Positions 1-11,080 of a DNA stretch of 52,805 bases are shown here, piece by piece. The stretch spans positions 1-52,805 of the forward strand of contig JACWDH010000002.1 in the NCBI GenBank assembly GCA_014654235.1. Direction: 5' to 3'. This stretch comes from Pelagibacterales bacterium SAG-MED10 (lineage in GTDB: Bacteria; Pseudomonadota; Alphaproteobacteria; Pelagibacterales; Pelagibacteraceae). Numbering within the stretch: the stretch's first letter is position 1; every line of letters starts with the position of its first letter. Below the pieces are notes generated by a model that saw only the letters and a list, made by a program, of their open reading frames with translations, did no database searches and had not been told where the DNA came from. The translations under genes were made by a program, and so were the position numbers.

Positions 1-3000
1 GTAATTCCACCGGAATTGAGACCACTTGTTCCATTGGATGGTGGTAGATTTGCAACTTCCGATCTGAATGATCTTTATAGAAGAGTAATCAATAGAAATA
101 ATAGATTAAAAAGATTAATGGATCTTAAAGCTCCAGATATTATTGTTCGAAACGAAAAAAGAATGCTCCAAGAGTCAGTTGATGCATTATTTGACAACGG
201 ACGAAGAGGAAGAGTAATTACTGGTACAGGAAAAAGACCTCTTAAATCCCTTGCTGAAATGCTTAAAGGTAAGCAAGGCAGATTTAGACAAAACTTATTA
301 GGTAAACGGGTAGATTACTCCGGTAGATCTGTAATAGTTGTTGGTCCAGATTTAAAACTTCATGAATGTGGGTTACCAAAAAAAATGGCTTTAGAATTAT
401 TTAAACCATTTTTGTACGCAAGATTAAACAAACTAGGTTTAGCCTCAACAATTAAACAGGCCAAAAAACTTGTTGAAAAGGAAACTAACGCAGTTTGGGA
501 TGCACTTGAGTTAATTGTAAGAGAACACCCGGTATTACTAAATAGAGCACCAACACTTCATAGACTTGGTGTTCAAGCATTTGAACCAAAATTAATTGAG
601 GGAGATGCAATTGAACTTCACCCTCTAACTTGTGCAGCATTTAATGCTGATTTTGATGGAGACCAGATGGCGGTGCACGTACCTTTGAGTTTAGAAGCTC
701 AGTTAGAGGCAAGAATTTTAATGTTATCAACTAATAACATTCTTTCACCTTCAAATGGTAAACCTATTATCGTTCCAAGTCAGGATATGATCCTAGGGAT
801 TTATTATCTTTCGCAAGAGCCAGTTACTGATAAACCAGCTGGATACTTTGTTGACACTGATCAAATCGAATTTGCATTATCTTCTGGCCAAATTAAAGTA
901 CATAATACAATTATATCTAGATTTGAAACTGTTGATGATAAAGGAAATAAAAAATTTGAAAAATACACTTCTACTGCTGGTAGATTTTTACTAGCGAATT
1001 TACTACCAAAAAATAGTAATATAAAGTTTTCTTTAGTAGATAGATTGCTACCTAAAAAAGTAGTTTCAGAAATTATCGATATTGTCTTTAGATTTTGTGG
1101 ACAAAAAACGACTGTTATATTCTGTGACAAATTAAAAGATCTAGGATTTAAGCATGCATTTAAAGCTGGAATATCGTTTGGAAAAGATGATCTGGTAATT
1201 CCTGAGAGTAAAACACAATTAATTGATGATACTAAAAAATTAATTGCTGACTATGAAACTCAGTATGCAGAGGGATTAATTACAAGGGGTGAAAAATATA
1301 ACAAAGTTGTTGATGCCTGGTCTAAATGTACTGATAAAGTAGCTGGTGAAATGATGAAGGGTATTTCTGCAACCGAGAAAACTTCAGAGGGATTAAAAAT
1401 TAATTCAGTATTTATGATGGCTGATAGTGGCGCAAGAGGTTCTGCGGCTCAAATGAAACAATTAGCTGGAATGCGTGGTCTAATTGCAAAACCGTCTGGA
1501 GAAATTATTGAAAGTCCAATTATTTCTAACTTTAAAGAAGGTTTAACAGCCTTAGAGTATTTCAATTCAACTCACGGAGCTAGAAAAGGTCTTGCTGATA
1601 CTGCTCTTAAAACTGCGAGTTCAGGCTATTTAACCAGAAGACTTTGTGATGTTGCTCAGGACTTAACTATTACAAAAGTTAATTGTGATAATCCAGGATT
1701 TATTGAACTTTCGGAGATTTTAGAGGGTGGAAATGTTGTTGTTAGTTTATCAGAAAGAGCTTTGGGAAGAGTTACTGCTTCAGATGTTAAAAACCCATTA
1801 AGTGGAGATGTAATAATTAAAAAAGAAAAAATGATAGATGAAGCTGGCTGTGATAAAATTGATGCTGCTGGTGTAAAATCAATTAAAGTTTATTCAGTGA
1901 TGACATGTAGTTCAAAAGAAGGTGTTTGCGCAACATGTTATGGTAGAGACTTATCTAGAGGCAAAATGGTTCATGTTGGTGAAGCTATTGGGATGATATC
2001 TGCACAATCTATTGGTGAGCCAGGAACTCAATTAACTATGAGAACTTTCCACGTTGGTGGTACTGCATCTGTTAAACAAGATTCTCAAATTGTAACTAAG
2101 AATGAAGGAACATTAAAAATTTTAAACTCAAATATACTAGAGGACTCTAAGAAAAATTTAATTGTAATGGGGAGAAATACTCAACTTTCTATTGAGGATG
2201 ATAAAGGAGTTCAAATAGCTGTTTATAAGGTTGCTTATGGTTCTAAATTATTTTTTAACAGTGGTGACAAAGTTAAAGCAAATACAAAAATTTGTGAATG
2301 GGATCCATACACAACACCAGTCATAGCTGAAAAAAGTGGTGAGGCTAGCTTTGTTGATTTGATTGATGGTGTTTCTATTCAAGAAACTACTGATGATGCA
2401 ACTGGTATATCTTCTAAATCTGTAATTGACTGGAGAGGTCAATCAAAAAGTACAGATTTAAAACCAAGAATTACTTTAAGAGATGAAAAAGGAAACGTAA
2501 TTAAAAAAGCTGATGATAATGAAGCTAGGTACTATCTAGTACCAGACTCAATTTTATCTATAAAAGATGGACAAAAGGTTTTTGCAGGAGATGTTATTGC
2601 AAGATTACCTAAAGAGACTACTAAAACAAAAGATATCACTGGTGGTCTTCCAAGAGTTGCAGAATTATTTGAAGCAAGAAAAGCAAAAGACAGTGCAATT
2701 ATTGCTGAAAATGATGGCCAAGTTGTTTTTGGTAAAGAAGTCAGAGGTAAACAAAGAGTTTCGATTGTACCTGAAGATGGAGCAGAACCTTCAAATTATT
2801 TAATACCAAAAGGTAAGCATATTAATTTCAATCCTGGTGAAAGAATTCAAAAAGGTGAATATCTTCTCGATGGTCAGCCATTACCTCACGATATTTTAAG
2901 AATTCTAGGTATTAAAGAATTAACCGAATATTTCGTCAATCAAGTTCAAGAAGTTTACAGATTGCAAGGTGTAATCATTAACGACAAACACATTGAAACT

Positions 3001-3432
3001 ATCCTAAGACAGATGTTGAAAAAAGTTGAGGTAAAAGTTTCTGGAGCCTCTTCTTATTTACCTGGTGAAATTGTGGATAGAATTAAATTTGAAAATACAA
3101 ACGAAAAATTGGTTGCCGAAGGTAAAGACCCAGCTGTTGGAGAAAGAGTATTAATGGGAATTACTAAAGCATCATTGCAAACAGAGTCATTTATTTCTGC
3201 AGCATCTTTCCAAGAAACTACAAGAGTATTAACAGATGCGGCCATTAAGGGTAAAGTTGATCCATTAAACGGTCTTAAAGAGAACGTTATTGTTGGTAGA
3301 TTAGTACCCGCAGGAACTGGAAATATAAAAAATAATTGGAACAAAAAAGCTCTTATGGATGATAATGAGTTCTTATCCGAACAAGAAAAAATTGAGAGCT
3401 CGGAGCCGTCTGAAACACAAGCAAATCAGTAA
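1..3432 (+). CDS. rpoC: RNA polymerase beta' subunit, 5' end cut by the window
   Basis: This is the large catalytic subunit of RNA polymerase. The frame is open from base 1, before the first in-frame ATG at 16, and starts with [15 protein letters not shown], which corresponds to about residue 240 of the E. coli protein, so the clamp head and first zinc site lie outside the window. The Mg-binding NADFDGD motif is at 643-663. Further on are the bridge-helix/trigger-loop region (motifs [10 protein letters not shown] and [17 protein letters not shown]) and the C-terminal cysteine cluster [15 protein letters not shown]. The protein ends with a short acidic/polar tail rich in Glu and Ser. It would be preceded by rpoB. 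A 166-bp gap separates it from rpsL. Confidence 0.98.
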   Translation, partial: VIPPELRPLVPLDGGRFATSDLNDLYRRVINRNNRLKRLMDLKAPDIIVRNEKRMLQESVDALFDNGRRGRVITGTGKRPLKSLAEMLKGKQGRFRQNLLGKRVDYSGRSVIVVGPDLKLHECGLPKKMALELFKPFLYARLNKLGLASTIKQAKKLVEKETNAVWDALELIVREHPVLLNRAPTLHRLGVQAFEPKLIEGDAIELHPLTCAAFNADFDGDQMAVHVPLSLEAQLEARILMLSTNNILSPSNGKPIIVPSQDMILGIYYLSQEPVTDKPAGYFVDTDQIEFALSSGQIKVHNTIISRFETVDDKGNKKFEKYTSTAGRFLLANLLPKNSNIKFSLVDRLLPKKVVSEIIDIVFRFCGQKTTVIFCDKLKDLGFKHAFKAGISFGKDDLVIPESKTQLIDDTKKLIADYETQYAEGLITRGEKYNKVVDAWSKCTDKVAGEMMKGISATEKTSEGLKINSVFMMADSGARGSAAQMKQLAGMRGLIAKPSGEIIESPIISNFKEGLTALEYFNSTHGARKGLADTALKTASSGYLTRRLCDVAQDLTITKVNCDNPGFIELSEILEGGNVVVSLSERALGRVTASDVKNPLSGDVIIKKEKMIDEAGCDKIDAAGVKSIKVYSVMTCSSKEGVCATCYGRDLSRGKMVHVGEAIGMISAQSIGEPGTQLTMRTFHVGGTASVKQDSQIVTKNEGTLKILNSNILEDSKKNLIVMGRNTQLSIEDDKGVQIAVYKVAYGSKLFFNSGDKVKANTKICEWDPYTTPVIAEKSGEASFVDLIDGVSIQETTDDATGISSKSVIDWRGQSKSTDLKPRITLRDEKGNVIKKADDNEARYYLVPDSILSIKDGQKVFAGDVIARLPKETTKTKDITGGLPRVAELFEARKAKDSAIIAENDGQVVFGKEVRGKQRVSIVPEDGAEPSNYLIPKGKHINFNPGERIQKGEYLLDGQPLPHDILRILGIKELTEYFVNQVQEVYRLQGVIINDKHIETILRQMLKKVEVKVSGASSYLPGEIVDRIKFENTNEKLVAEGKDPAVGERVLMGITKASLQTESFISAASFQETTRVLTDAAIKGKVDPLNGLKENVIVGRLVPAGTGNIKNNWNKKALMDDNEFLSEQEKIESSEPSETQANQ

Positions 3433-3461
3433 AAAAATCGCTTAATACTTGAAATTTTAGT

Positions 3462-3489
3462 TTGACAATGGTCAATTAATAAGTAATTT
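3462..3489 (+). promoter_or_regulatory. candidate sigma70 promoter for the rpsL operon
   Basis: A perfect TTGACA (3462-3467) is followed after 16 nt by TAATTT (3484-3489), a weak -10 match. Initiation would fall near 3496 and leave a leader of about 100 nt before rpsL. The position, just after rpoC and ahead of a long run of ribosomal protein genes, makes sense. The poor -10 box limits confidence. Confidence 0.45.
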
Positions 3490-3564
3490 GGCGGTGTTTT
3501 TGGTTGGAATGTAGTGCTTCTAACAGTGCTAAACGCTGCCACAAAATAACCTGTCAGTTATTTT
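3490..3564 (+). promoter_or_regulatory. structured 5' leader of rpsL with two possible stems
   Basis: GGCGGTG (3490-3496) can pair with CGCTGCC (3534-3540) in a 7-bp stem with two G-U pairs. AAAATAAC (3543-3550) and GTTATTTT (3557-3564) form a perfect 8-bp inverted repeat around a 6-nt loop. The segment looks more G/C-containing than its surroundings. It may be a ribosomal-protein autoregulatory leader or simply an rpoC/rpsL boundary structure. It is not a classical terminator, because the hairpin is A/T-rich and no T-tract follows it. Confidence 0.4.
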
Positions 3565-3598
3565 CATCTAAAAATAAATTAATTAATTTTAAAAATTT

Positions 3599-3970
3599 AT
3601 GCCAACAATCAACCAATTGTTAAGAAAAAAAAGAGTTAAACAAGTATCTAGGAACAAAGTTCCTGCTTTACAAAAACAACCTTTAAAAAGAGGTGTTTGT
3701 GTTAAAGTTTATACGACCACACCAAAGAAACCCAATTCAGCTTTAAGAAAGGTTGCAAGAGTAAGACTATCAAATGGTTTTGAAGTTACAGCTTATATTC
3801 CTGGTGAAGGTCACAATCTACAAGAACACTCAGTGGTACTTATAAGAGGTGGAAGGGTAAAAGATTTACCAGGTGTCAGGTATCATATTCTTAGAGGTAA
3901 TCTCGATACCCAAGGTGTTGCTAACAGAAAACAAAGAAGATCTTTGTACGGAACAAAAAAAGGTAAGTAA
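3599..3970 (+). CDS. rpsL: 30S ribosomal protein S12
   Basis: Decoding-centre protein of the small subunit, 123 aa against 124 in E. coli. The conserved [19 protein letters not shown] segment and [14 protein letters not shown] loop carry the lysines and aspartate that contact the decoding site and are affected in streptomycin resistance; they look wild type. It is the first gene of the long str-S10-spc run. Its TAA stop overlaps the ATG of rpsG by one base (3970), which suggests coupled translation. Confidence 0.98.
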   Translation: MPTINQLLRKKRVKQVSRNKVPALQKQPLKRGVCVKVYTTTPKKPNSALRKVARVRLSNGFEVTAYIPGEGHNLQEHSVVLIRGGRVKDLPGVRYHILRGNLDTQGVANRKQRRSLYGTKKGK

Positions 3971-4440
3971 TGTCTAGAAAAAAAACCCAACCTAAAAAAA
4001 ACGTTGTTCCTGATCCAAAATTTAACTCAACAATAATTCCAAAATTAATAAATAATATTATGTACGATGGCAAAAGGGGTGTTGCTGCTAAAATTGTTTA
4101 TGATGCAATCGATAAAATAAAAACGAAGAGCAAAGACGAGCCAATTAATATTTTTAATGAAGCTATCAATAATATTAAGCCAACAGTAGAAGTTAGATCG
4201 AGAAGAGTTGGTGGTGCAACTTATCAAGTTCCTGTTGAGGTTAAAAGTAAAAGAGCACAAGCTCTAGCAATTAGATGGTTAGTAGACTCAGCAAGAAAAA
4301 GAAAAGATAAACATATGTCAGATAAAATTTTTAATGAACTTTACGATGCATATGAAAAAAAAGGTGCTGCAGTTAAAAAAAGAGAGGATGTTCATAAAAT
4401 GGCAGAGTCTAATAAGGCTTTTGCTCATTTTAGATGGTAA
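3970..4440 (+). CDS. rpsG: 30S ribosomal protein S7
   Basis: Primary 16S rRNA-binding protein that nucleates assembly of the small-subunit head. The 156-aa length is normal, and the motifs EVRSRRVGGATYQVPVEV and the C-terminal KKREDVHKMAESNKAFAHFRW are typical. The N-terminus is Lys-rich ([11 protein letters not shown]), as is common in this genome. The start overlaps the rpsL stop by one base, and fusA begins 6 nt after the stop. Confidence 0.98.
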   Translation: MSRKKTQPKKNVVPDPKFNSTIIPKLINNIMYDGKRGVAAKIVYDAIDKIKTKSKDEPINIFNEAINNIKPTVEVRSRRVGGATYQVPVEVKSKRAQALAIRWLVDSARKRKDKHMSDKIFNELYDAYEKKGAAVKKREDVHKMAESNKAFAHFRW

Positions 4441-4446
4441 AAAATT

Positions 4447-6525
4447 ATGGCTAGAACTCATACTTTAGATAGATATAGAAATATTGGGATCATGGCTCAT
4501 ATAGATGCTGGTAAAACAACTACCACAGAAAGAGTTTTATACTATACAGGAAAAAGTCACAAAATCGGAGAAGTTCATGATGGCGCTGCAACAATGGACT
4601 GGATGGAACAAGAGCAAGAAAGAGGAATTACTATAACATCAGCAGCAACAACTTGTTTTTGGAATGATCATAGAATTAATATAATTGATACCCCAGGTCA
4701 CGTAGATTTCACAATTGAAGTTGAAAGATCACTTAAGGTCTTAGACGGAGCTGTTGCAGTATTTGACGGTGTAGCAGGTGTAGAGCCACAATCTGAAACT
4801 GTATGGAGACAAGCAGATAAATATAAAGTCCCTCGAATTTGTTTTGTTAATAAATTAGACAGAACTGGTGCAGATTTCTTTAGATGTGTCGACATGATCA
4901 GAGATAGATTAGGGGCAAAACCTTTGGTTCTTCAAGTTCCTATAGGTGCAGAAGCCTCTTTATTGGGGGTTGTTGATCTTGTCAAAATGAAAGCACAAGT
5001 ATGGAAAAACGAGGCTCTAGGAGCAGAGTGGGAATATAAAGATATCCCAGAAGATTTAAAAGAAATTAGTGAAAAATATCGAACAGAATTAGTTGAAACA
5101 GCAGTTGAGCAAGATGAAAAGCTCATGGAAGCTTATTTAAATGGAGATGAAATCAAAGAAGAAGATTTAATTAAATGCATAAGAAGTGGAACTTTAAACT
5201 TTAGTTTTGTACCAGTTTTAACTGGTTCAGCTTTTAAAAATAAAGGTGTGCAGCCTTTACTTGACGCTGTTGTACATTATTTACCAAGTCCTGTCGATAT
5301 TGGCTCTATTAAAGGAACAAAATTAGGGTCTGAAGATGAGGTGGAAATGAAATTTGATGACAATGTACCATTTTCAGCTTTAGCTTTTAAAGTTGCTAAC
5401 GATCCATTTGTTGGTTCTTTAACTTTTATAAGAATTTATTCAGGAACAGTTAAAACTGGAACTGCCGTGTTTAATTCATCAAAAGAAAAAGAAGAGAGGG
5501 TTGGAAGAATGCTATTAATGCATGCTAACTCTAGAGAAGATATTAAAGAAGCTAATGCAGGAGATATAGTTGCTTTAGCTGGACTAAAAAATACTATTAC
5601 AGGTCATACTTTATGTGATGAGGAAAATTCTGTTTTACTAGAGCCTATGGAATTCCCTGATCCAGTGATCGAAATTGCAGTAGAACCAAAAACAAAAGCT
5701 GACCAAGAAAAAATGGGTGAAGCTTTAGGCAGATTAGCAAAAGAGGACCCATCATTTAGGGTAACTTCTGACGAAGAGTCTGGTCAAACGATCATTAAAG
5801 GCATGGGTGAGTTACACCTAGATATTATTGTTGATAGAATGAAAAGAGAATTTAAAGTTGAAGCTAATGTTGGCGCTCCTCAAGTTGCGTATAGAGAAAC
5901 AATTGAAGCTGCATCTGAGGTTGAATACACACATAAAAAACAAAGTGGTGGAGCAGGCCAATTTGCTAAAGTTAAATTGTTAGTTGAACCACAAGAGGCT
6001 GGCAAAGGTAGAGAAGTTGAAAGTAAAATCAAAGGTGGAGCAATTCCTAAAGAATTTATACCTGGTGTAGAAAAAGGAATAGAAACTATATCAGATGGTG
6101 GAATTCTAGCTGGTTTCCCAATGATAGATTACAAAGTAACTATCTTAGATGGACTTCATCACGATGTTGACTCAAGTGTTTTAGCTTTTGAATTAGCAAG
6201 TAGAGCTTGCTTTAAAGAAGCATGTACAAAAGGTGGTTTGAAGCTATTAGAACCAGTTATGAGAGTAGAAGTAGTAACTCCAGAAGATTATATGGGTGAT
6301 GTAATTGGAGATCTAAACAGTAGAAGAGGTCAAATTAGTACCCAAGAGCAAAGAGGAAACGCAACTGTAATTACAGCCATGGTGCCTCTAGCAAATATGT
6401 TTGGATACATTAATAATTTAAGATCAATGTCACAAGGCAGAGCTCAATATTCTATGTTTTTTGATCATTATTCTAAAGTCCCACAAAATGTTCAGGACGA
6501 AGTAACTAAAAAGATTGCAGGGTAA
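4447..6525 (+). CDS. fusA: elongation factor G
   Basis: Translocation GTPase, 692 aa, the full family length. The P-loop AHIDAGKT lies at residues 17-24, DTPGH at 81-85 and NKLD at 135-138. Domains II-V follow, with the domain IV signature [14 protein letters not shown]. It lies between rpsG (6 nt upstream) and rpsJ (2 nt downstream). The tuf gene that usually follows fusA in proteobacterial str operons is not there. Confidence 0.98.
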   Translation: MARTHTLDRYRNIGIMAHIDAGKTTTTERVLYYTGKSHKIGEVHDGAATMDWMEQEQERGITITSAATTCFWNDHRINIIDTPGHVDFTIEVERSLKVLDGAVAVFDGVAGVEPQSETVWRQADKYKVPRICFVNKLDRTGADFFRCVDMIRDRLGAKPLVLQVPIGAEASLLGVVDLVKMKAQVWKNEALGAEWEYKDIPEDLKEISEKYRTELVETAVEQDEKLMEAYLNGDEIKEEDLIKCIRSGTLNFSFVPVLTGSAFKNKGVQPLLDAVVHYLPSPVDIGSIKGTKLGSEDEVEMKFDDNVPFSALAFKVANDPFVGSLTFIRIYSGTVKTGTAVFNSSKEKEERVGRMLLMHANSREDIKEANAGDIVALAGLKNTITGHTLCDEENSVLLEPMEFPDPVIEIAVEPKTKADQEKMGEALGRLAKEDPSFRVTSDEESGQTIIKGMGELHLDIIVDRMKREFKVEANVGAPQVAYRETIEAASEVEYTHKKQSGGAGQFAKVKLLVEPQEAGKGREVESKIKGGAIPKEFIPGVEKGIETISDGGILAGFPMIDYKVTILDGLHHDVDSSVLAFELASRACFKEACTKGGLKLLEPVMRVEVVTPEDYMGDVIGDLNSRRGQISTQEQRGNATVITAMVPLANMFGYINNLRSMSQGRAQYSMFFDHYSKVPQNVQDEVTKKIAG

Positions 6526-6527
6526 TT

Positions 6528-6836
6528 ATGGAAAAACAGAATATAAGAATTAAACTTAGAGCCTACGACAACAAAGTATTAGATGCATCAACAGAGGAAA
6601 TAGTAAATACAGTAAAAAGAACTGGTGCAACAATTAAGGGACCAATACCTCTACCCACAAGAATTGAAAGATATACTGTACTAAGATCACCTCATATTGA
6701 CAAAAAAAGTAGAGAACAATTTGAGACCAGAACACACAAAAGATTGATAGATATAATTGAACCAACACCTCAAACAGTAGAAGCATTGATGAAATTGGAC
6801 TTAGCTTCTGGTGTGGATGTGGAAATAAAAATTTAA
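6528..6836 (+). CDS. rpsJ: 30S ribosomal protein S10
   Basis: Head protein of the small subunit, which in many bacteria also acts as transcription antitermination factor NusE. It is 102 aa, with the signatures [14 protein letters not shown] and [15 protein letters not shown], followed by [17 protein letters not shown]. It opens the S10 cluster but lies only 2 nt after fusA, so no separate S10 promoter region is visible. Confidence 0.97.
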   Translation: MEKQNIRIKLRAYDNKVLDASTEEIVNTVKRTGATIKGPIPLPTRIERYTVLRSPHIDKKSREQFETRTHKRLIDIIEPTPQTVEALMKLDLASGVDVEIKI

Positions 6837-6838
6837 TT

Positions 6839-7549
6839 ATGAGTGAAATAGCTTTAATAGGTAAAAAAATTGGAATGACTAGAGAATTTTACAAAACTGG
6901 TCAGATAGTTCCCGTTACTGTCTTGAAAGTAGAGAAAGCCAGAGTAATTCAAGTTATTGAAGAAGAAAACCGTGGATATAAAGCAGTGCAACTTGGTTAT
7001 GGTAAGGTTAAAAATTCGAAGTTAACAAAAGCAATGAAAGGTTTTTTTGCTAAAAAAAACACTGAAGCGAAAAAAAAATTAAAAGAATTTAGAGTAAATG
7101 ATACCTCTGCATATAAAGAAGGCAATGAGTTTGGTTTGGAAATTTTTAAAGATACTAAATTTGTAGACACAAGATCAAAAACTATTGGTAAAGGTTTTGC
7201 AGGTGCTATGAAAAGACACAACTTTGGTGGCTTAAGAGCTAGTCACGGAGTATCTGTATCTCACAGAGCACATGGTTCAACAGGTCATAGCCAAGATCCA
7301 GGAAAAGTTTTCAAAGGTAAGAAAATGGCAGGTCATATGGGTGACAAATTAAGAACTATGCAAAATATTGAGATTATTAAAACAGACTTAGAAAATGAAT
7401 TACTTTACCTAAAAGGATCAATACCAGGTTCAAAAAATACTGAAGTATTAGTTAAAGGTTCAGTTAAAAATATTAGTAAAATGACAATTGCAGAAAAATT
7501 AGCTGCAGCTGAACAAGCAAAGAAAACACCTGATAAGAAGAAAAAATAA
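6839..7549 (+). CDS. rplC: 50S ribosomal protein L3
   Basis: Early-assembling large-subunit protein whose extended loop reaches toward the peptidyl transferase centre. It is 236 aa, with IGKKIGMTREF at the N-terminus and the long basic loop RASHGVSVSHRAHGSTGHSQ, including the Gln (GHSQDP) that is methylated in some bacteria. Compared with E. coli (209 aa) it has a Lys-rich C-terminal extension. The stop overlaps the rplD start by one base. Confidence 0.97.
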   Translation: MSEIALIGKKIGMTREFYKTGQIVPVTVLKVEKARVIQVIEEENRGYKAVQLGYGKVKNSKLTKAMKGFFAKKNTEAKKKLKEFRVNDTSAYKEGNEFGLEIFKDTKFVDTRSKTIGKGFAGAMKRHNFGGLRASHGVSVSHRAHGSTGHSQDPGKVFKGKKMAGHMGDKLRTMQNIEIIKTDLENELLYLKGSIPGSKNTEVLVKGSVKNISKMTIAEKLAAAEQAKKTPDKKKK

Positions 7550-8172
7550 TGAAATTAGATAAAATTAGTATAGATGGAAAAAAAGACAGTATTGAGGTCT
7601 TGGATAAAATTTTTTCAGCCAAAGTAAATAACAAACTTGTTAGCAGTGTACTTTATAAAACAAACGCAAATTATAAAGGTAGACATGCTAAGACAAAGCA
7701 ACAAAACGAAGTTAGAGGTCCAACATCTAAAATTTATGCTCAAAAAGGAACTGGTGGAGCTAGGCACGCAAGTAGAAAAGCTCCAATTTTTGTAGGAGGT
7801 GGTATAGCACACGGACCAAAAGGTGAATTAGCCTACAAAAAGAGAAAATTAAATAAAAATGAAAAAAAATTAAGTGTTGCTTCACTTATTACTGAAAAAA
7901 ATAATAACAAAAACTTATTAATTTTAAATGATTTTAGTTCTGAGATTAAAAAAACTAAAGAAATGAGTTCAATAATTAATAAACTGGAAATTTCAAACTC
8001 ACTATTGATACTAGATAAAAATTCTAAAGAAAAAATAGAAAAATCTGCAAGAAATATTCCTAATGTTAAGGTTACAGATGTTAATCATTTTAGCGCCTAC
8101 GATATTATTAAATTTAAAAAAGTTGTATTTACAGTGAGTTCAGTAAAAGAACTAGAAAAGAGATATTCTTAA
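7549..8172 (+). CDS. rplD: 50S ribosomal protein L4
   Basis: Exit-tunnel protein, and in E. coli also the autogenous regulator of the S10 operon. It is 207 aa. The conserved tunnel loop is recognisable as KTKQQNEVRGPTSKIYAQKGTGGARHAS. The N-terminal MKLDKISIDGKK and a Lys/Asn-rich C-terminal half fit the AT-rich genome. No S10-type leader exists in front of this cluster, so E. coli-style L4 attenuation is not supported here. Confidence 0.96.
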   Translation: MKLDKISIDGKKDSIEVLDKIFSAKVNNKLVSSVLYKTNANYKGRHAKTKQQNEVRGPTSKIYAQKGTGGARHASRKAPIFVGGGIAHGPKGELAYKKRKLNKNEKKLSVASLITEKNNNKNLLILNDFSSEIKKTKEMSSIINKLEISNSLLILDKNSKEKIEKSARNIPNVKVTDVNHFSAYDIIKFKKVVFTVSSVKELEKRYS

Positions 8173-8466
8173 ATGGATAAAATACATTTATACGATAAAA
8201 TTCTTTCGCCGGTTGTAACTGAGAAATCAACAAATTTATCTGAATTGAATAAAATTACATTTAAAGTACCCGATGGTGCTAATAAGAAAAATCTTAAAAA
8301 AAATATTGAAAAGATTTTCAAAGTAAATGTTACTAAAATTAATATTATCAATAAACAGAATAGAACTAAAATTACTAGAGGGAAAAAAGTAAAAGTATCA
8401 GGATATAAAAAAGCAATAATTACACTAAAAAAAGGTCAAAGTATTGATCTAACTACAGGAATTTAA
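8173..8466 (+). CDS. rplW: 50S ribosomal protein L23
   Basis: Protein at the tunnel exit that docks trigger factor and SRP. The length (97 aa) is normal. Family features are SPVVTEKSTNLSE at the start and the VxKINIINKQNRTKITRGKK region. Codon and residue use are strongly Lys/Ile/Asn biased. Its ATG directly follows the rplD stop with no gap. Confidence 0.96.
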   Translation: MDKIHLYDKILSPVVTEKSTNLSELNKITFKVPDGANKKNLKKNIEKIFKVNVTKINIINKQNRTKITRGKKVKVSGYKKAIITLKKGQSIDLTTGI

Positions 8467-8469
8467 TAA

Positions 8470-9309
8470 ATGGCATTAAAAACTTTCAAACCCTACACAA
8501 AATCTACTAGAGGTACTATTTTAGTTGATAGAACTGGATTATGGAAAGGTAAACCATTTAAATCTCTTGTATCCCCTAAAAATGCCATGAAGGGTAGAAA
8601 TAATAATGGTCACATTACTTCAATAAATAGAGCAGGCGGTCATAAGAAAATGTATAGACATGTCGATTTTTATAGAAAGAAATTTGACATGGAAGCTATA
8701 GTTGAAAGAGTAGAATATGATCCCAATAGATCATGCTATATTATGTTGGTTAAATTTGAAGACGGAACTCATTCATATTTTCTTGCACCTCAAAAAATAA
8801 ATATAGGTGACAAGATTGAAAGTGGATCAAAAAAAGAGATTAAAATTGGTAATTGTATGCCATTGCAAGATATTCCAGTTGGTATCAATATTCATAATGT
8901 TGAAATTCAGCCTGGTGGTGGTGGAAAAATTGCTAGATCTGCAGGTTCTTCTGTAACAATAAGTGGATTGGATGGAAATTACAGTTTGATTAAACTTGCT
9001 TCAGGTGAAGTAAGAAAAATTGATTCAAGAGCCTTAGCAACAATAGGAATTTTAAGTAATCCAGATCAAAAAAATATTAAAATTGGAAAAGCAGGTAGAT
9101 CAAGATGGCTAGGGAGAAGACCGCACACAAGAGGTGTTGTTAAAAACCCTGTGGATCACCCCCATGGAGGAGGTGAAGGTAAATCTGCTGGTGGAAGACA
9201 TCCTGTTTCACCCACTGGTCAATCAGCCAAAGGATTAAAAACAAGAGATAATAAAAGAACAGATAAATTTATTGTAAAGAGAAGAAACAAAAGGAAGGAT
9301 ACTAAATAA
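8470..9309 (+). CDS. rplB: 50S ribosomal protein L2
   Basis: Large-subunit protein needed for subunit association and peptidyl transferase assembly. It is 279 aa, close to the usual length of about 273. It has [19 protein letters not shown] at the N-terminal side and the signature [18 protein letters not shown] with the conserved His near the C-terminus. The stop overlaps the rpsS start by one base. Confidence 0.98.
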   Translation: MALKTFKPYTKSTRGTILVDRTGLWKGKPFKSLVSPKNAMKGRNNNGHITSINRAGGHKKMYRHVDFYRKKFDMEAIVERVEYDPNRSCYIMLVKFEDGTHSYFLAPQKINIGDKIESGSKKEIKIGNCMPLQDIPVGINIHNVEIQPGGGGKIARSAGSSVTISGLDGNYSLIKLASGEVRKIDSRALATIGILSNPDQKNIKIGKAGRSRWLGRRPHTRGVVKNPVDHPHGGGEGKSAGGRHPVSPTGQSAKGLKTRDNKRTDKFIVKRRNKRKDTK

Positions 9310-9605
9310 TGGCTAGAGCAGTTTGGAAAGGACCTTTTGTAGAAGAAAGTTTAATGAAGAAAGTTGACAAATATAAAGATGACCCAAAAAAAATTCCTAT
9401 CAAAACATGGTCAAGAAAATCAACTATTTTACCTGACTTTGTTGGAGTTAGCTTTCAAATATATAATGGAAAAAAATTTATACCAATTACAATATCAGAA
9501 GATATGGTTGGACATAAGCTAGGTGAGTTTGCACCAACAAGAACATTTTTTGGTCATACACCTGCAGATAAAAAAGCTAAACCTGCTACAGCGGATAAGA
9601 AATAA
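9309..9605 (+). CDS. rpsS: 30S ribosomal protein S19
   Basis: Head protein that pairs with S13 and contacts the A-site tRNA. It is 98 aa, with the motifs [28 protein letters not shown] and [13 protein letters not shown], followed by a short Lys/Ala-rich tail. Spacing to rplV is 2 nt. Confidence 0.97.
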   Translation: MARAVWKGPFVEESLMKKVDKYKDDPKKIPIKTWSRKSTILPDFVGVSFQIYNGKKFIPITISEDMVGHKLGEFAPTRTFFGHTPADKKAKPATADKK

Positions 9606-9607
9606 TT

Positions 9608-10006
9608 ATGGGTAAAAAAAAGAAAATTGAAAAGAATAACGATAAGACTGTAAAGTCTATCAATAATGGAGTTAGATCAAGTGTCAGAAAACTTAATCCA
9701 ATACTAAAAAGTATAGTTGGAAAAAAAGTTGATGTAGCAATCAGAGATTTACAGTTCTCTGAAAAAAGAATTACAAGAGATATTAGAAAAACAATCAGTT
9801 CAGCAGTTGCAAACGCAGAAAATAACTTTCAGTATGATATTGATAATCTAGTTGTTAAGGAAGCATATTGTGGAAAAAAAATTGTCATGAAAAGATTTAG
9901 ACCTCGTGCAAAAGGGAGAGCAGCTCCAATTTTGAAACCTTGGTCTTCAGTTACAATAATTTTATCAGAAACAAAACAAATGGAGAAGCATGGGTCAAAA
10001 AGTTAA
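9608..10006 (+). CDS. rplV: 50S ribosomal protein L22
   Basis: Tunnel-wall protein, 132 aa, longer than E. coli (110 aa) because of a Lys/Asn-rich N-terminal extension of about 20 residues. The core is recognisable from VDVAIRDLQFSEKR to the beta-hairpin KRFRPRAKGRAAPILKPWSSVTI, which reaches the exit tunnel. The 3' end overlaps rpsC by 17 nt, a larger overlap than its neighbours show. Confidence 0.96.
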   Translation: MGKKKKIEKNNDKTVKSINNGVRSSVRKLNPILKSIVGKKVDVAIRDLQFSEKRITRDIRKTISSAVANAENNFQYDIDNLVVKEAYCGKKIVMKRFRPRAKGRAAPILKPWSSVTIILSETKQMEKHGSKS

Positions 10007-10670
10007 TCCTGTAGGTTTTAGATTAGGTGTAAACAGAGGTTGGGATTCTGTTTGGTACGCTAAGAAAAAAGATTTTGGTAACTACTTAATTGAAGATTTT
10101 AAAATCCGTGAATATATAAAAAAAAATGTTATCAATTCAGGTGTGTCCAAAGTTATGATTGAACGAACATCTAACAAGTGTTACGTGACTATCTATACTT
10201 CTAGACCTGGTTTTGTGATTGGTAAAAAGGGAAGTGATATTGATAAAATAAAAAACAATCTGTCAAAATTCACTAAGAACGAAGTAAATTTAAATATTAA
10301 AGAAGTAAAAAAACCTGAGACCAATGCTTATTTAGTTGCAGAGAATATTGCACAACAGCTAGTGAAAAGAATTTCATATAGAAGAGCAATGAAAAGAGCT
10401 ATGCAATCGTGTATTAGACTAGGTGCAAAAGGTATAAAAGTTTCTGTCAGCGGAAGACTAGGTGGTAATGAAATTGCTAGAACTGAATGGTTAAGGGATG
10501 GAAGCATTCCTTCACACACATTAAGAGCAGATATTGATTACGCTGAAGCAGAAGCGCTAACTACTTATGGAATAATTGGAATTAAAGTTTGGATTTACAA
10601 AGGTGAAGTTTTTGCAAGAGAATTTAGCCAAGAAACGAATAAAGCAATACCACAAGAGGGCAAACAGTAA
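9990..10670 (+). CDS. rpsC: 30S ribosomal protein S3
   Basis: Protein at the mRNA entry channel with helicase-related and lyase-like surfaces. It is 226 aa, starting [13 protein letters not shown], the invariant family start, which fixes the ATG at 9990 despite the 17-nt overlap with rplV. The KH motif [16 protein letters not shown] and the C-terminal signature [14 protein letters not shown] are intact. The stop overlaps the rplP start by one base. Confidence 0.97.
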   Translation: MGQKVNPVGFRLGVNRGWDSVWYAKKKDFGNYLIEDFKIREYIKKNVINSGVSKVMIERTSNKCYVTIYTSRPGFVIGKKGSDIDKIKNNLSKFTKNEVNLNIKEVKKPETNAYLVAENIAQQLVKRISYRRAMKRAMQSCIRLGAKGIKVSVSGRLGGNEIARTEWLRDGSIPSHTLRADIDYAEAEALTTYGIIGIKVWIYKGEVFAREFSQETNKAIPQEGKQ

Positions 10671-11080
10671 TGCTACAACCAGTAAGAACTAAGTGGAGAA
10701 AAGCTCATAAAGGTAGAATTCATGGTACCGCTACAAGAGCAAGTACCATTAATTATGGAGCTTATGCCTTAAAAGCTTTACAGCCCGAAAGAATAACTGG
10801 TAAACAAATTGAAGCTGCTAGAGTTGCACTAACAAGACATATGAAAAGACAAGGTAGAGTTTGGACAAGGATTTTTCCTAATATACCCGTTTCCAAGAAA
10901 CCGATTGAGGTCAGAATGGGTAAAGGAAAAGGATCTCCAGAGTATTTTGCTTGTAGAGTTAAACCAGGTAGAATTTTATTTGAGGTTGATGGTGTTTCAG
11001 AACAAATAGCAAAAGAGGCTCTATATAAAGCTTCAGCAAAATTACCAATTAAAACAAAAACAATTAAGAGATTTGTATAA
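10670..11080 (+). CDS. rplP: 50S ribosomal protein L16
   Basis: Protein near the A-site tRNA elbow, 136 aa, the same length as E. coli. It shows [17 protein letters not shown] at the start and the signatures [21 protein letters not shown] and [17 protein letters not shown]-type helices. It sits in the normal S10 cluster order rpsC-rplP-rpmC, with single-base overlaps on both sides. Confidence 0.97.
   Translation: MLQPVRTKWRKAHKGRIHGTATRASTINYGAYALKALQPERITGKQIEAARVALTRHMKRQGRVWTRIFPNIPVSKKPIEVRMGKGKGSPEYFACRVKPGRILFEVDGVSEQIAKEALYKASAKLPIKTKTIKRFV

Noticed and set aside
2567-2803. 78-codon plus-strand frame inside rpoC
   Set aside because: Out-of-frame reading of conserved rpoC sequence.
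3543-3564. 8-bp hairpin as a rho-independent terminator after rpoC
   Set aside because: The stem is almost all A/T, no T-tract follows and it lies 110 bp after the rpoC stop; a leader element is more plausible.
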